Below, piece by piece: positions 41,252 through 51,844 of a stretch of 64,000 bases of DNA. Both the position numbers and the translations under genes were made by a program. The DNA comes from CAZTCJ01 sp964612085 (GTDB taxonomy: Bacteria > Pseudomonadota > Alphaproteobacteria > JAJFIK01): assembly GCA_964612085.1 (NCBI GenBank), contig CAZTCJ010000010.1, positions 5,974-69,973 of the forward strand. The letters are read 5' to 3'. The notes below the pieces were generated by a model. The model was not told where the DNA came from. It was given only the letters and a program-made list of their open reading frames with translations, and made no database searches. Every line of letters starts with the position of its first letter. Positions within the stretch are counted from its first letter, which is position 1.

Positions 41252-43070
41252 CGGTTTCTTCCAACTCACTCATCAGACGGCCAATTAAATCAAGGCCGCG
41301 GGTCCAGAACGCAGGGTCTTTCGGATCGAGCCCGAAGGGTTTCAAGGCCTCGTCATAGCGCCGGGTGCCACCAGCGGCCAGCAGATCCAGATAACGCTCG
41401 ACGAAGCCCTCATCGCCCTGTTCGTAAATGTCGTAGAGCGCATTCACGAGGCCGTCGCCGAAGGCATAGGCATAGACGTAAAACGGCACATGGATGAAAT
41501 GGGGCACCAGGCACCAGTAGCTGTCATAGCCCGCAACATCGACCGCCGGGCCCAAGGCCGCTTCCTGGGTCTCGCGCCAGACGGCGTTGAAATCCTCCGC
41601 CGTCAGCTCGCCGCTCCGGGCGCGCCCGTGGACCGCTTTCTCGAATTCGTAAAAGGCGATCTGGCGCATGACCGTGCCGATCTTGTCCTCGACCTTGGCC
41701 GCCAGCAGCAGGCGGCGACGCGCGGGATCGGTCTCACGATCCAGCAGGGTCCGGAAGGTCAGCATCTCGCCAAAGACGCTGGCGGTCTCGGCCAGGGTCA
41801 AAGGCGTGCGGGCGAGCAGCGGCCCATGCTGTGCCGCCATGCATTGATGCACCCCGTGGCCCAACTCATGGGCCAGCGTCATCACGTCTCGCGCCTTGCC
41901 TTGGTAGTTCAACAGAACATAAGGATGCGCGCTCGGCACCGTGGGATGGGAGAACGCGCCGCCCGATTTGCCCGTGCGCGGCACCGCGTCGATCCAGTGA
42001 TGGTCGAAGAACCGCGCGGCGGTGTCGGCCATGACCGGCGCGAACCGTCCGAAAGCGTCCAAAACCATCGCCCGGGCGCCGTCCCAGGGAATCTCCGGCT
42101 CCTTTTTTTCTTCCAAGGGCGCCAGACGGTCCCAATAGGCGAGCTTATCGAACCCCAGCGCTTTCGCCTTCCAGGCATAATAGCGGTGGGACAGGCGCGG
42201 ATAGGACTCGCGCACGGCCGCAGCCAGTGCCTCGACCACCTCACCGTCCACATCGTTCGAGAGATGGCGCGATCGGGTCGGATGATCGAGCCCGCGCCAG
42301 CGGTCCTCGATAGCCTTGTCCTTGACGAGCGTGTTGAAGAGAAGCCCGAACAACGGAGCGTTCCGCTCACAGACGGCTTTGACCGCCTCCGCCGCCGCCT
42401 GACGGCGCGCCCGGTCCAGATCGCTGAACAGGTCCATGGCCTCGACCAGGGTCAGGGGTTTGCCGTCCACCTCGACGCGCAGATCGCTCAGGGTCTGATC
42501 GTAAAGCCGGGTCCAGGCGGTGCTGGCCGTCTGATCGCGCTCCAGGGAGAACCGCTCCAGCTCCTGGGACAGACGATAAGGTTTCAAGGCCCGCAACTGC
42601 CTGAGCCAGGAGCGGTAGCGGGCGAGGCCTGAGCCGTTCAGCGCGGCCTCGAGCGCCTCGTCGCCGATATCGTTCAACTCATGTTCGAAGAACAGCAGGC
42701 TCGCGGCCAGCTCGGTCAGTTTCGATTGGGTATCCGCATAGAACTTGGCACGCTGAGGATCGCTGTTATTGGCCGCGAAAATCAGGCTGGCGTAAGAGCC
42801 GAGCCGCCCGCTCAGATCGCTGATCGCTTCATACTGCGCGATCGCCTCAAGCAGCGCCGCGCCGCCCGCCTCGGCCGAGGCCGCGCTTTCGATCAAGGCA
42901 GCGGTCTTGCCCTGATAGCGCTGCGCGAAGGCCTGGGTCTCGCGGGTCAGCCGGTCGAGATCAGCGGCGATCGCCGGATCCTCAAGGCTTTTATAGAGAT
43001 CGTCGAGGGACCAGGACGGCAGATCGTCCGTGGCGGAGCCGGCTTGGGCGGCGGGATCGGGGGAAGACAT
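41244..43070 (-). CDS. M3-family oligoendopeptidase
   Basis: 608 residues from the ATG at 43070, with GGAG upstream; an earlier in-frame start is rejected. The M3B oligoendopeptidase F pattern is clear: zinc site LAHELGHGVHQCMA (HExxH), LTLAETASVFGEMLTFR with the third zinc ligand glutamate, and the helical N-terminal domain. It cleaves short peptides in the cytoplasm. A coupled ABC1 kinase gene follows. Confidence 0.93.
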   Translation of the reverse strand: MSSPDPAAQAGSATDDLPSWSLDDLYKSLEDPAIAADLDRLTRETQAFAQRYQGKTAALIESAASAEAGGAALLEAIAQYEAISDLSGRLGSYASLIFAANNSDPQRAKFYADTQSKLTELAASLLFFEHELNDIGDEALEAALNGSGLARYRSWLRQLRALKPYRLSQELERFSLERDQTASTAWTRLYDQTLSDLRVEVDGKPLTLVEAMDLFSDLDRARRQAAAEAVKAVCERNAPLFGLLFNTLVKDKAIEDRWRGLDHPTRSRHLSNDVDGEVVEALAAAVRESYPRLSHRYYAWKAKALGFDKLAYWDRLAPLEEKKEPEIPWDGARAMVLDAFGRFAPVMADTAARFFDHHWIDAVPRTGKSGGAFSHPTVPSAHPYVLLNYQGKARDVMTLAHELGHGVHQCMAAQHGPLLARTPLTLAETASVFGEMLTFRTLLDRETDPARRRLLLAAKVEDKIGTVMRQIAFYEFEKAVHGRARSGELTAEDFNAVWRETQEAALGPAVDVAGYDSYWCLVPHFIHVPFYVYAYAFGDGLVNALYDIYEQGDEGFVERYLDLLAAGGTRRYDEALKPFGLDPKDPAFWTRGLDLIGRLMSELEETDG

Positions 43071-43182
43071 GGCATCTCCGGAAACTGGACCGTGCTTTTG
43101 ACAGCAGTTTACCACTGCCTGAAGGGGATATGGCGCGCCATGACGCCGCTTGAAGGGAGAAACGAAACGGTGACGCCCAGCG

Positions 43183-44109
43183 TCAGTCCCGCACCACGGT
43201 GACATCGACCCGGCGGTTCAGGCGCTCGCGCACATTGTCCGCCGTGGGGACGGCGGGCCGGGATTCCCCGAACCAGGTGACGCCGCCGATGGGCACGGAC
43301 CGGTTTTCCAGCGCCCGGCGCACCGCCTGGGCCCGCGCCCTGGAGAGATCGTCATTGTATTCAGGCCGCCCGGAGCGGTCCGAATGGCCCTCCAGAAACA
43401 CGCCCGTCGCCTGGATCTCGTTCACATAGTCCGTGATGCTCTCAAGCAGGGTGGCGGCGGGCCCAGTGATCTCATCGCTGTTCCAGCCGAAGAAAATGGC
43501 GAAGGAGCGCTGGCGCGGTTCGGCCACCACGGTGGAGGGGATCGGCGGATAGGCGGCGAGCGCCTCTTCGCTGGCGCACAGCGGCAGGACCTCCTCAAAG
43601 GACGCCCGCTCGGCCGCCACATAATCGGGCTGCACCGGGCCCCGGAACGCCAGGCCGTAGGCGTTCACCGACTGGTCGCCGTAATCATTGTCATGGGCCT
43701 GTTCGAGCCAGCCGTCGTAATAGACCTGGGCCTTGGCGCAGGCCTCAGGCGTGATCCGGCGGCCCCGCTGCAGCCGGGCCATCAGATCCTCGCGGGCACG
43801 CTCCAGATCGTAGAGATCCTGCGGCGCAACGTTCCATTCCGACGGCACCCAGGGATCGATGCGCTGACCTTGGAGCACCGCCCAGCCCTTATGCGCCAGA
43901 CGCCCCGCGTGATGCCATTCCTGATCGATATCGCGTTCGACCCGCGTGCGGCGCTGGTACTCGCGCGCCAGATAGGCCTGGAAATCCACACCCCGCACCT
44001 CTTGCTCGAGGAACGGCTCGACTATCGCGGCGGTGCAGCCCGCGACGGCCACCATGAGGCCCGCCGCCGTCAAAAGACCAGCCAGATGTCTTGTGAACCG
44101 GCGACGCAC
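43183..44109 (-). CDS. OmpA-family peptidoglycan-binding lipoprotein
   Basis: About 308 residues from a GTG at 44109 with a G-rich site upstream (an ATG at 44154 is the alternative). The signal peptide ends in the lipobox VAGC. A unique N-terminal domain (about 25-205) precedes an OmpA C-terminal domain: FAIFFGWNSDEIT, GVFLEGHSDRSGRPEYNDDL, LSRARAQAVRRALE and RLNRRVDVTV, with the diaminopimelate-binding Asp and Arg conserved. It probably links the outer membrane to peptidoglycan, like Pal, but is much larger. Confidence 0.88.
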   Translation of the reverse strand: MRRRFTRHLAGLLTAAGLMVAVAGCTAAIVEPFLEQEVRGVDFQAYLAREYQRRTRVERDIDQEWHHAGRLAHKGWAVLQGQRIDPWVPSEWNVAPQDLYDLERAREDLMARLQRGRRITPEACAKAQVYYDGWLEQAHDNDYGDQSVNAYGLAFRGPVQPDYVAAERASFEEVLPLCASEEALAAYPPIPSTVVAEPRQRSFAIFFGWNSDEITGPAATLLESITDYVNEIQATGVFLEGHSDRSGRPEYNDDLSRARAQAVRRALENRSVPIGGVTWFGESRPAVPTADNVRERLNRRVDVTVVRD

Positions 44110-44428
44110 GCGTAAAACCCCCACCCCGCCCTCTCGGGCCTGTACACAACGCATGAGTATTTACCACACGGCATGGCAGAGTATTCAAGAGGCGGGCCAG
44201 CTTTTCCGCCCTTTTTGAAACATTTCCAGGCACCGCCCCTGGTTTTCGTACCGAAACGGGTCAGCGGTTAAGCACCTCTTTACCTTTGCCCGCCCATTCT
44301 CTCTTTCACCTTTCAACCTGTTCGAGCATCGCCTGCGTGAAGGGGGTGAGGCGATCCCGGCCCGGTCTGGCTTTCCGTCTGGAGACTGGATCGTGTTGGG
44401 TGCTTACGCTTAGACGCCCGGGGAAGAC
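44110..44428. other. Divergent intergenic region between the OmpA-like lipoprotein and the sigma-54 regulator
   Basis: About 320 bases without a gene. It must hold promoters for both neighbours. I find no TGGCAC-N5-TTGC sigma-54 element. TTAAGCACCTCTTTA (44268-44282) is one mismatch from a CtrA box (TTAA-N7-TTAA) but this is weak evidence. Confidence 0.45.
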
Positions 44429-46015
<1,587 letters not shown>

Positions 46016-46043
46016 TTGCTCAGCCCTGAGATCGTTTCACGGC

Positions 46044-46075
46044 AAAAGCCGGTCCTGCACAGGACCGGCTTTTTT
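46044..46075 (+). terminator. Intrinsic terminator after the sigma-54 regulator
   Basis: The perfect stem AGCCGGTCCT/AGGACCGGCT with a four-base loop GCAC is preceded by AAA and followed by TTTTTGTTT. Confidence 0.95.
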
Positions 46076-46085
46076 GTTTGGCCCG

Positions 46086-46163
46086 TGCATTTCGCTGACG
46101 CTCAATACACCCTACCTGAGAATTTCTCTATATCGTAGGGTGCATTGAACGAATGTAAAATGA
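46086..46163. repeat. Imperfect palindromic intergenic repeat
   Basis: Left arm 46086-46115 ends ACACCCTAC and right arm 46135-46163 begins GTAGGGTGCATTGAACGAA. The arms pair over about 28 bases with several mismatches around a 19-base AT-rich centre. The wording (GCATTTCGCT, CTCAAT, CACCCTAC) resembles a palindrome scattered in intergenic DNA of many proteobacteria. It lies between two convergent genes. Confidence 0.65.
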
Positions 46164-46173
46164 CGTCCCTACC

Positions 46174-46488
46174 TCACCCCCTTGGCGGGAGGGTGTGCAC
46201 AAGCGTCAGGAAGCGGAGTGTCGTGCCGGCCCGGCGATGTTCGGACAGCGCCTGATAATCCGTGTCCTGATACCAGGCGCGCGCCGCCTCTTCGCTGGGA
46301 AACTGGAAGAGGATCACCCGGCCGTCCAGCGTCTCCTCGCCTTCGAGGGTGACGGGGTTGTCGTCGAAGGTCACGAACTCCCCGCCATACTTCTTCAGGA
46401 TCGGAAAGAACCCTTTCTCATAGGCGCGGTAGGTCTCCGCATCCGTGACCTTGAGATTGACCACCATGATGACAGGCAGATCGGACAT
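46174..46488 (-). CDS. DUF1330 family protein
   Basis: 104 residues of the dimeric alpha/beta-barrel DUF1330 type: VIMVVNLKVTDAETYRAYEK, LEGEETLDGRVILFQFPSEE and AARAWYQDTDYQALSEHR are the family blocks. Function unknown. GAGGA lies before the ATG. It follows a thioesterase gene on the same strand by 59 bases. Confidence 0.88.
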   Translation of the reverse strand: MSDLPVIMVVNLKVTDAETYRAYEKGFFPILKKYGGEFVTFDDNPVTLEGEETLDGRVILFQFPSEEAARAWYQDTDYQALSEHRRAGTTLRFLTLVHTLPPRG

Positions 46489-46547
46489 CGGTTTTCCTCC
46501 TCAAGTGAATCCTGCCGGACGAAATCGTCCGATGACGTTGGTTCTGG

Positions 46548-46937
46548 CTAAAGCACCATCTGAGTTTGTGTGACAAGCGCGACCGCTTTTCCGTCCTCGC
46601 GGTTAATCCTGGTCTGCCAGACCGAAAGACGCCGGCCGATATTCACAGGCACCGTTTCGCCGAAGACGGTCATGCCTTCCGAGGCCGCTCCGAGAAAGTT
46701 AGTTTTGCTTTCGATGGTCGTGGTGCCTTTCGCCCCGTCCGGTAAATTGAGAAATCCGCCAATGGCACCCAAGGCATCAGCAAACGCCATGATCGCACCG
46801 CCATGCAAGATGCCGCCTGTCGTGCAAAGGTCAAGCCGAACCATCAGCTCACCGATAATACGGTCTGTTTCAGCACTTGTTACCACAACGCCCATGAGCT
46901 TTGAAAACGGCATCGCGTCAGCAAGAGACGTGGTCAT
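46548..46937 (-). CDS. PaaI-family hotdog thioesterase
   Basis: 129 residues. Hotdog-fold motif TTGGILHGGAIMAFADALGA carries the HGG and Asp residues; TTIESKTNFLGAASEG is the central strand pair. Likely an acyl-CoA thioesterase. It is one of three PaaI-type proteins in the window (also 39382 and 63076), and the three are not close to one another in sequence. Confidence 0.87.
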   Translation of the reverse strand: MTTSLADAMPFSKLMGVVVTSAETDRIIGELMVRLDLCTTGGILHGGAIMAFADALGAIGGFLNLPDGAKGTTTIESKTNFLGAASEGMTVFGETVPVNIGRRLSVWQTRINREDGKAVALVTQTQMVL

Positions 46938-47173
46938 GGGGAGCTCCTATGTGTTTCCGGCAAACGCTCTGCTGCACATGAAGCTCACAGCACTGTCTGC
47001 CTGTTCATGCCAATACTCGCGCAAACGATGACGATACGCGCGGAATTGTAAACCCCATCCGGCAAAAGGCTTTCGTCGCAACACATTTACAGTCTTGTAC
47101 CTGGACCAAAGGCAGGGTTTGATACGCCAGGAGTGACCGTTGATCGAGCAGAAGGGTTCGGGAGGGAAAGACC

Positions 47174-47800
47174 ATGACCGATCTGGCTGTGTCCTGCGAC
47201 TGCGGCGCGTTTCAAGGCCGCTTGAAGACCGTCACGCCCAAGGCCGGCACCCATATGGTCTGCTATTGCGACGACTGCCAGGCCTTCGCCGAATATCTCG
47301 ACCACAGCGACACGGTGCTCGACGCAAAAGGCGGCACCGACATCTATCAAACCCTGCCCGCGCGCCTGGAGATCGAGACGGGCGGCGAGCATCTGGCCTG
47401 TGTTCAGGTGACGGACAAAGGCACGTTGCGCTGGTACACGTCCTGTTGCCAGACGCCCATCGGCAATACGCTGAAGACGCCGGCCCTGCCGTTTCTGGGG
47501 CTGGTGACGACCTGTCTGCGCCCCGCGCCAGACGGCACGCCACCGCAAGAGGCCATGGGCCCGTCGAACGGAGTCGTGTTCGAGAAATTCGCCCGGGGCG
47601 ATGTCAGCGATCAGCCGTCCGCCATGAAGTTCAGCATACTGCTGCCCATGGTCATGCGGATCGCTGGAGCGAAAGTGTTCGGCGGCCGCCACACGCCGTT
47701 TTTCGGAGCCGACAAGCAGCCGACAGCCCAGCCCCATCGTCTGTCAGCGGAAGACCGCCAAGCGATCGACGACCGACTGGCCGCGCGGCGCTGGGGCTGA
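47174..47800 (+). CDS. DUF6151 family cysteine-rich protein (GFA-like)
   Basis: 208 residues from the ATG at 47174, with GGGAGGGAAA upstream. Cysteines in CDCG (9-11), CYCDDC (30-35) and TSCC (87-88) resemble the zinc site of glutathione-dependent formaldehyde-activating (GFA/CENP-V) proteins, split as in DUF6151. Substrate unknown. The next gene is convergent. Confidence 0.75.
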   Translation: MTDLAVSCDCGAFQGRLKTVTPKAGTHMVCYCDDCQAFAEYLDHSDTVLDAKGGTDIYQTLPARLEIETGGEHLACVQVTDKGTLRWYTSCCQTPIGNTLKTPALPFLGLVTTCLRPAPDGTPPQEAMGPSNGVVFEKFARGDVSDQPSAMKFSILLPMVMRIAGAKVFGGRHTPFFGADKQPTAQPHRLSAEDRQAIDDRLAARRWG

Positions 47801-47813
47801 AGCCTCTTTGCCG

Positions 47814-48053
47814 TCAGTCGATGCGGCAGCGGCGCATGCGCACCGGCACGCCATTGCGCCGGAAGCAGCGCGCCCGCGTCGTCACGAAATCCTCCCCTGT
47901 GCGGATCTTGCAGCAGACCCGCTCCTGGGGATTGTCGTTCCGGTCCCGCCGCCCGTCATAATCCACATTGCGGCGCGCGCAGGCGCTGACGAGCAGCACA
48001 CTCACCAGAGCCACGAGACCCACACGCATCGCGGAACGTAAAGACATGGTCAT
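47814..48053 (-). CDS. Small putative lipoprotein
   Basis: 79 residues from the ATG at 48053, which has AGGAGG eight bases upstream. A signal peptide (residues 7-22) ends in the lipobox VSAC, giving a lipid-anchored mature chain of only about 55 residues. That chain is very basic with five cysteines (CCKIRTGEDFVTTRARCFRR), suggesting one or two disulfides in the periplasm. No family recognised. Confidence 0.72.
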   Translation of the reverse strand: MTMSLRSAMRVGLVALVSVLLVSACARRNVDYDGRRDRNDNPQERVCCKIRTGEDFVTTRARCFRRNGVPVRMRRCRID

Positions 48054-48191
48054 CGGAAGTCCCTCCTAACCGATTTATCTCAAGATCTGCTACCTGATAC
48101 GCACGAGAACGTCAAGATCCGTCGCGACGGAAGTTTCACGTGCCTTTCGCCGCCGTTCCATGCATCCTGGGCGAGAACAAGGAGGTGCTTC

Positions 48192-48599
48192 ATGTCCGGA
48201 AACGCTTTGCCGCAGACCTACTCCACCATGCGCTACCGCGACGCCAAAAAAGCCATGGACTGGCTCGAAAAAGCCTTCGGCTTCGAGAAGAGCTTCGTGG
48301 CGGAGGGCGAGAACGGCATCGTCGACCATGCCCAGATGAAGATCGGCGCGAGCACCATCATGCTGGGCTCGGTCCGGCCCGGCGACATGTTCGGTTTCGT
48401 CCAGCCCGACGAGGCCAAGGGCGTGACCCAGAGCGTCTACATCGCCGTCGATGACGTGGAGACCTATTACGAGCGGGCCAAAGAAGCGGGGGCGGACATT
48501 GTCTACGACCTGACCGAACAGGACTACGGCTCAAAGGACTTCTCGGTCCGCGACCCGGAAGGCCATCTCTGGCATTTCGGCACCTATCGTCCGGAGTAG
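48192..48599 (+). CDS. VOC-family (glyoxalase/bleomycin-resistance fold) protein
   Basis: 135 residues. The paired beta-alpha-beta modules of the vicinal-oxygen-chelate fold are visible: YRDAKKAMDWLEKAFGFEKS and, after VYIAVDDVETYYERAKEAGA, the SVRDPEGHLWHFGTY motif with a metal-ligand glutamate/histidine. It is close to the PhnB-like subgroup. GGAGG lies six bases before the ATG. Ligand unknown. Confidence 0.87.
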   Translation: MSGNALPQTYSTMRYRDAKKAMDWLEKAFGFEKSFVAEGENGIVDHAQMKIGASTIMLGSVRPGDMFGFVQPDEAKGVTQSVYIAVDDVETYYERAKEAGADIVYDLTEQDYGSKDFSVRDPEGHLWHFGTYRPE

Positions 48600-48661
48600 G
48601 ATCTTAGTGTCCGTTTGGAAACGCGTTCCGCATGCCTGGCCAGCCCGCTCCAAACAAACTC

Positions 48662-50872
48662 TTACCGGGCGAGATGGCGGTCCAGGAACCGCTCCATGGC
48701 GCGTAAAGCGACGAGCCGCGCGGCTTCGTCGGTAAGACCGTGGCCCGCGCCATCGAGCGTCACCAGTTCCACCGACTGTCCTGCATCGGTCAAGGCGCGC
48801 GCCATCTCTTCCGACTGCGCATACGGAATAATATCGTCCTCTTCCGCATGCAGAAGAAGGACGGGCACGGCCATCCGGCCCGCCAGGGCGGCGGGCGACC
48901 GGGCGGCCCGAACCGTATCCTGGTCCCAGTCCGGCCCGAAGGCCCGCGTCCAGAACGCCTGGGCATAGGCCCCCGGATTGTCGCGGATGGCTAGGCCAAG
49001 ATCGGCCAAAGGCGCGATGGCGACGGCGCAGGCCAGCGCGCCGGAGGACTGGGCCGCACCCATCAGCGCCGCATAGCCGCCATAGCCCTGACCCGCCAGG
49101 CAAACGCGGGTTCCATCGACCCGTCCATCCCGGATGAGCGGCGCGACGGCATCGAGCAGATCGGTCTGCATGGCCCCGCCCCATTCCCCGAGGCCCGCAT
49201 CCAGAAGCGGCCGGCCCAACCCGTCAGAGCCCCGATAATTGGGCTGCAGGACCGCATAGCCGCGGCTCGCCAGGAACTGCGCCAGATAGTCGAAGGCCTT
49301 GACGGCGCGGCGTTCCCGTCCGCCATGGCGTGAGATTTCCTGCACCGCGAAAATCCGCCGCCCGCCGAAGGTCTGATCCGTGAGGATCTCCGGCGCGATC
49401 GTGAAAAGATCGAGCTCATCCCGGCCGATATTGATGGTGTCGTTGATCCGGCCCGGAAAGCGGCGGCCGATGCTGATCTCCGGCGTCAGGGTGGGCACGC
49501 CCGTGCGCTCATTGCTTTTGGCGCGCTCGCCGAAGCTAGGCCAAAGCCCCCGCGCCGGACCGTCATGCACCAGCACGACGAGCGGCGCCGGATCGTCGGA
49601 CGCCCCTGGCGGCAGGGTCAGATAGGCCCGCAGGTCCAAGCCGTCGCGCGCGCTGAACGCCATGGTTTCCACCGGCGCCAGCCGGGCCGGATCGAGCGCC
49701 GGATAGGCCTGGCCCAAACGGCTCGCCTCCATGGTGGCGGAGTTGAAGATGTAAAAGGCCGCCGGCACCGACGGGCCTGAGGTGCGGATCACGTGGAGCG
49801 TCTTGTCGCGGCTTGAAGACAGGATCCGGTTGACCGAGGTCTCGGCGAAGGACCGGTCGATGGTGGCTTGCAATGCAGCCAGATCCGGATCGAGATACTG
49901 GATGCCCCGTTCATCGTCCGTGTAATGCACGGCGATGAGCGCGCCGGTCTCGGGATCGGACTCAATGCGGGTCACCGCGCCACGCTCCGGCACGAAGACC
50001 TCCCGCCCCAAGGCGCGGGACGGGATGTCGTATTCGAACAAGGCCGTCTGCCCGGCTGCCGTCTCGGCAAGTGCATAAAGCATTTCCGGGTGCGGTCCGA
50101 AGGCAAGGAACCGGATGGGCTGCGGGCCGGTCAGGTCGTAACGCGCCAGTTCGCTCCAGCGGCCGCCGCCGAGCCGCGCCTCGATGACGATCGACGCAGG
50201 CTTGGAAGCGGCATCCAGATCCCAGCGGATAAAGGCCGTGCCGTCATGATTGCTCAGCCAGCGGACGGTGCGGCGCGCGCCCCGTTCCTTGAACGAGCCT
50301 TCCTCTTCGAGCCGCGCCGTACCGCTCTCCACATCGACGCTGTAGACACTGAGCGTGCCGTTCGTGTCCCGCGCGCTGATCAGAACCGTGTCGTCCTGAC
50401 CGGCCAGAATGGTCAGCAGGCTTTGGCTGTCGCTGGCGCCCCTGTGATCGCGCGAACGCAGGCCCCGCATCCGGCTTTGCAGGATCACCGCCCGGCTGGC
50501 ATCGGCATTGGCGGAAATGACTTGGGTGCGGGTCACCCGCCCGCCCTGGCGGCGCAGCGCGCCCGCTTCCCGCGCTTCCACCAGAACCCGGTCCCCATTG
50601 GCCCAGGTCACCGCCGTGATGCGCGCATCCTCGGGCGCCAGGAGAGACGGCCGCAGCCCTTGCACGCCCTCGACGTCATAGAGGACGGCGGCAGAGCGCG
50701 CCGAGCCGTACTGGATCACGGCCAGATGTCTGCCGTCGGGCGAAAGCTGCGCGTCGCTGATTTCCGGCAAGGCCGCGAAGGCTTCGGCCGGCGGCCGGTC
50801 CTGCGCGCGCGCACCGGCAAGCCCGCCCGCAATCAGAACCAAAACACCGAGAAGAATTGTCATCCACCGCAT
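48662..50872 (-). CDS. S9-family (prolyl oligopeptidase-like) protein lacking the catalytic serine
   Basis: 736 residues from the ATG at 50872 with GGAGG six bases upstream. A signal peptide (3-24) is followed by a WD40-like propeller (SPDGRHLAV, about 40-400) and an alpha/beta-hydrolase domain (425-736). The nucleophile elbow reads CLAGQGYGGYAAL: Gly596 stands where the serine of GxSxGG should be. Asp680 (AEEDDIIP) and His711 (GAGHGLTD) are kept. About 80 extra residues (440-523) interrupt the hydrolase domain between VHDGPA and the ASRGYAVLQPNYRG strand. It is probably not a peptidase; it may bind peptides or do something else in the periplasm. Confidence 0.85.
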   Translation of the reverse strand: MRWMTILLGVLVLIAGGLAGARAQDRPPAEAFAALPEISDAQLSPDGRHLAVIQYGSARSAAVLYDVEGVQGLRPSLLAPEDARITAVTWANGDRVLVEAREAGALRRQGGRVTRTQVISANADASRAVILQSRMRGLRSRDHRGASDSQSLLTILAGQDDTVLISARDTNGTLSVYSVDVESGTARLEEEGSFKERGARRTVRWLSNHDGTAFIRWDLDAASKPASIVIEARLGGGRWSELARYDLTGPQPIRFLAFGPHPEMLYALAETAAGQTALFEYDIPSRALGREVFVPERGAVTRIESDPETGALIAVHYTDDERGIQYLDPDLAALQATIDRSFAETSVNRILSSSRDKTLHVIRTSGPSVPAAFYIFNSATMEASRLGQAYPALDPARLAPVETMAFSARDGLDLRAYLTLPPGASDDPAPLVVLVHDGPARGLWPSFGERAKSNERTGVPTLTPEISIGRRFPGRINDTINIGRDELDLFTIAPEILTDQTFGGRRIFAVQEISRHGGRERRAVKAFDYLAQFLASRGYAVLQPNYRGSDGLGRPLLDAGLGEWGGAMQTDLLDAVAPLIRDGRVDGTRVCLAGQGYGGYAALMGAAQSSGALACAVAIAPLADLGLAIRDNPGAYAQAFWTRAFGPDWDQDTVRAARSPAALAGRMAVPVLLLHAEEDDIIPYAQSEEMARALTDAGQSVELVTLDGAGHGLTDEAARLVALRAMERFLDRHLAR

Positions 50873-50946
50873 GGCCGCCTCCTTTGCCGGCGGATCATAC
50901 CAACTCCTCGGTGGCCCGTCGTCACAAGTGTGTGCACGAAAGGGCT

Positions 50947-51813
50947 TCAACTTTTGGCGGCGTCTTCCCCTTCGCCTGTCTTCGCGCCCTTGGCCACTTC
51001 GCAAAGCACCAGTTCGGTCACATGGGACTCGATGGCGGCGGCCTCGGTGGTGGGGCAAAAGACCGTCACGTCAAAGACGATCTTGGAAAAATCCGTGGTG
51101 CGGATATGCACGGACGGTTCCGGACTGGGCAGTTCCGTCTGGATCTTGCGCCGGACCATGGTCCAGTAGCGCTGCGCGATATCCTCGAAATCCGTGCGTT
51201 TGGCGGCAAGGCGCGCCACGATCAGGCGTTTCAGCGCCAGCGGATCGGCGCCCGGTTCGATGACGACGGAAAACCGGTGGTGCACGAAGCGTTTCCGGAA
51301 GGATTCGTTGCGCACCGTGTGGTTGAGCAGCAGGCTGTTGGGCAGGGTCAGCACCCGGCCCGTATACTGATATTGCTGTTGATGCGTGCCCAGTTCCTGA
51401 AGCCGCACCGACAACATGCCTTCGTGCAGAACCTCGCCGCGCATGCCGTCCAGTTCGATCCAGTCGCCGATCTCGAAGGGCCGCGTGATGGCCCGGTGGA
51501 CGGCGCCGACGACGCACAGCACGAATTCCTTGGAAATGATGGCCAAGGCCACGGCGAAGGCGGCAATGGACAGCGCGAAGGTGGACAGTTCCGGCGACCA
51601 GATCAGCAGCAGCCCGAACAGGATGATGATGATCGCGCCGTTCTGGACGATGGAAATCCAGCGCCGCCGGTTTTCGCTCAAGACTTCCGTGCGCCGCCGC
51701 AGGGCCGTGACCGCCAGGGACCGGACCACCAGCACACTGACGATCAGAACGATTGTCTCGGAAACGCCGTTCGCCGACGCAAGCTGGGATAATCTGTCGA
51801 GCCAATCTTCCAT
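50947..51813 (-). CDS. MscS-type mechanosensitive channel
   Basis: 288 residues. Two or three transmembrane helices (about 15-110) precede the MscS beta domain: FEIGDWIELDGMRGEVLHEG, then GRVLTLPNSLLLNHTVRNES. This is the PF00924 pattern. It opens on membrane tension to release osmolytes. The C-terminal domain is soluble. gapR follows on the same strand. Confidence 0.9.
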   Translation of the reverse strand: MEDWLDRLSQLASANGVSETIVLIVSVLVVRSLAVTALRRRTEVLSENRRRWISIVQNGAIIIILFGLLLIWSPELSTFALSIAAFAVALAIISKEFVLCVVGAVHRAITRPFEIGDWIELDGMRGEVLHEGMLSVRLQELGTHQQQYQYTGRVLTLPNSLLLNHTVRNESFRKRFVHHRFSVVIEPGADPLALKRLIVARLAAKRTDFEDIAQRYWTMVRRKIQTELPSPEPSVHIRTTDFSKIVFDVTVFCPTTEAAAIESHVTELVLCEVAKGAKTGEGEDAAKS

Positions 51814-51844
51814 GGCCTGTCACATCGCCCCTGGGCGCGGCCTG

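Noticed and set aside
39821..41497. A 558-residue frame antisense to the ABC1 kinase
   Set aside because: Same reason: its residues are the mirror of conserved kinase codons and are rich in Arg, Gly and His with no motif.
44268..44282. A near-match to a CtrA binding site upstream of the sigma-54 regulator
   Set aside because: TTAA-N7-TTTA has one mismatch and such matches are frequent by chance; kept only as a note.
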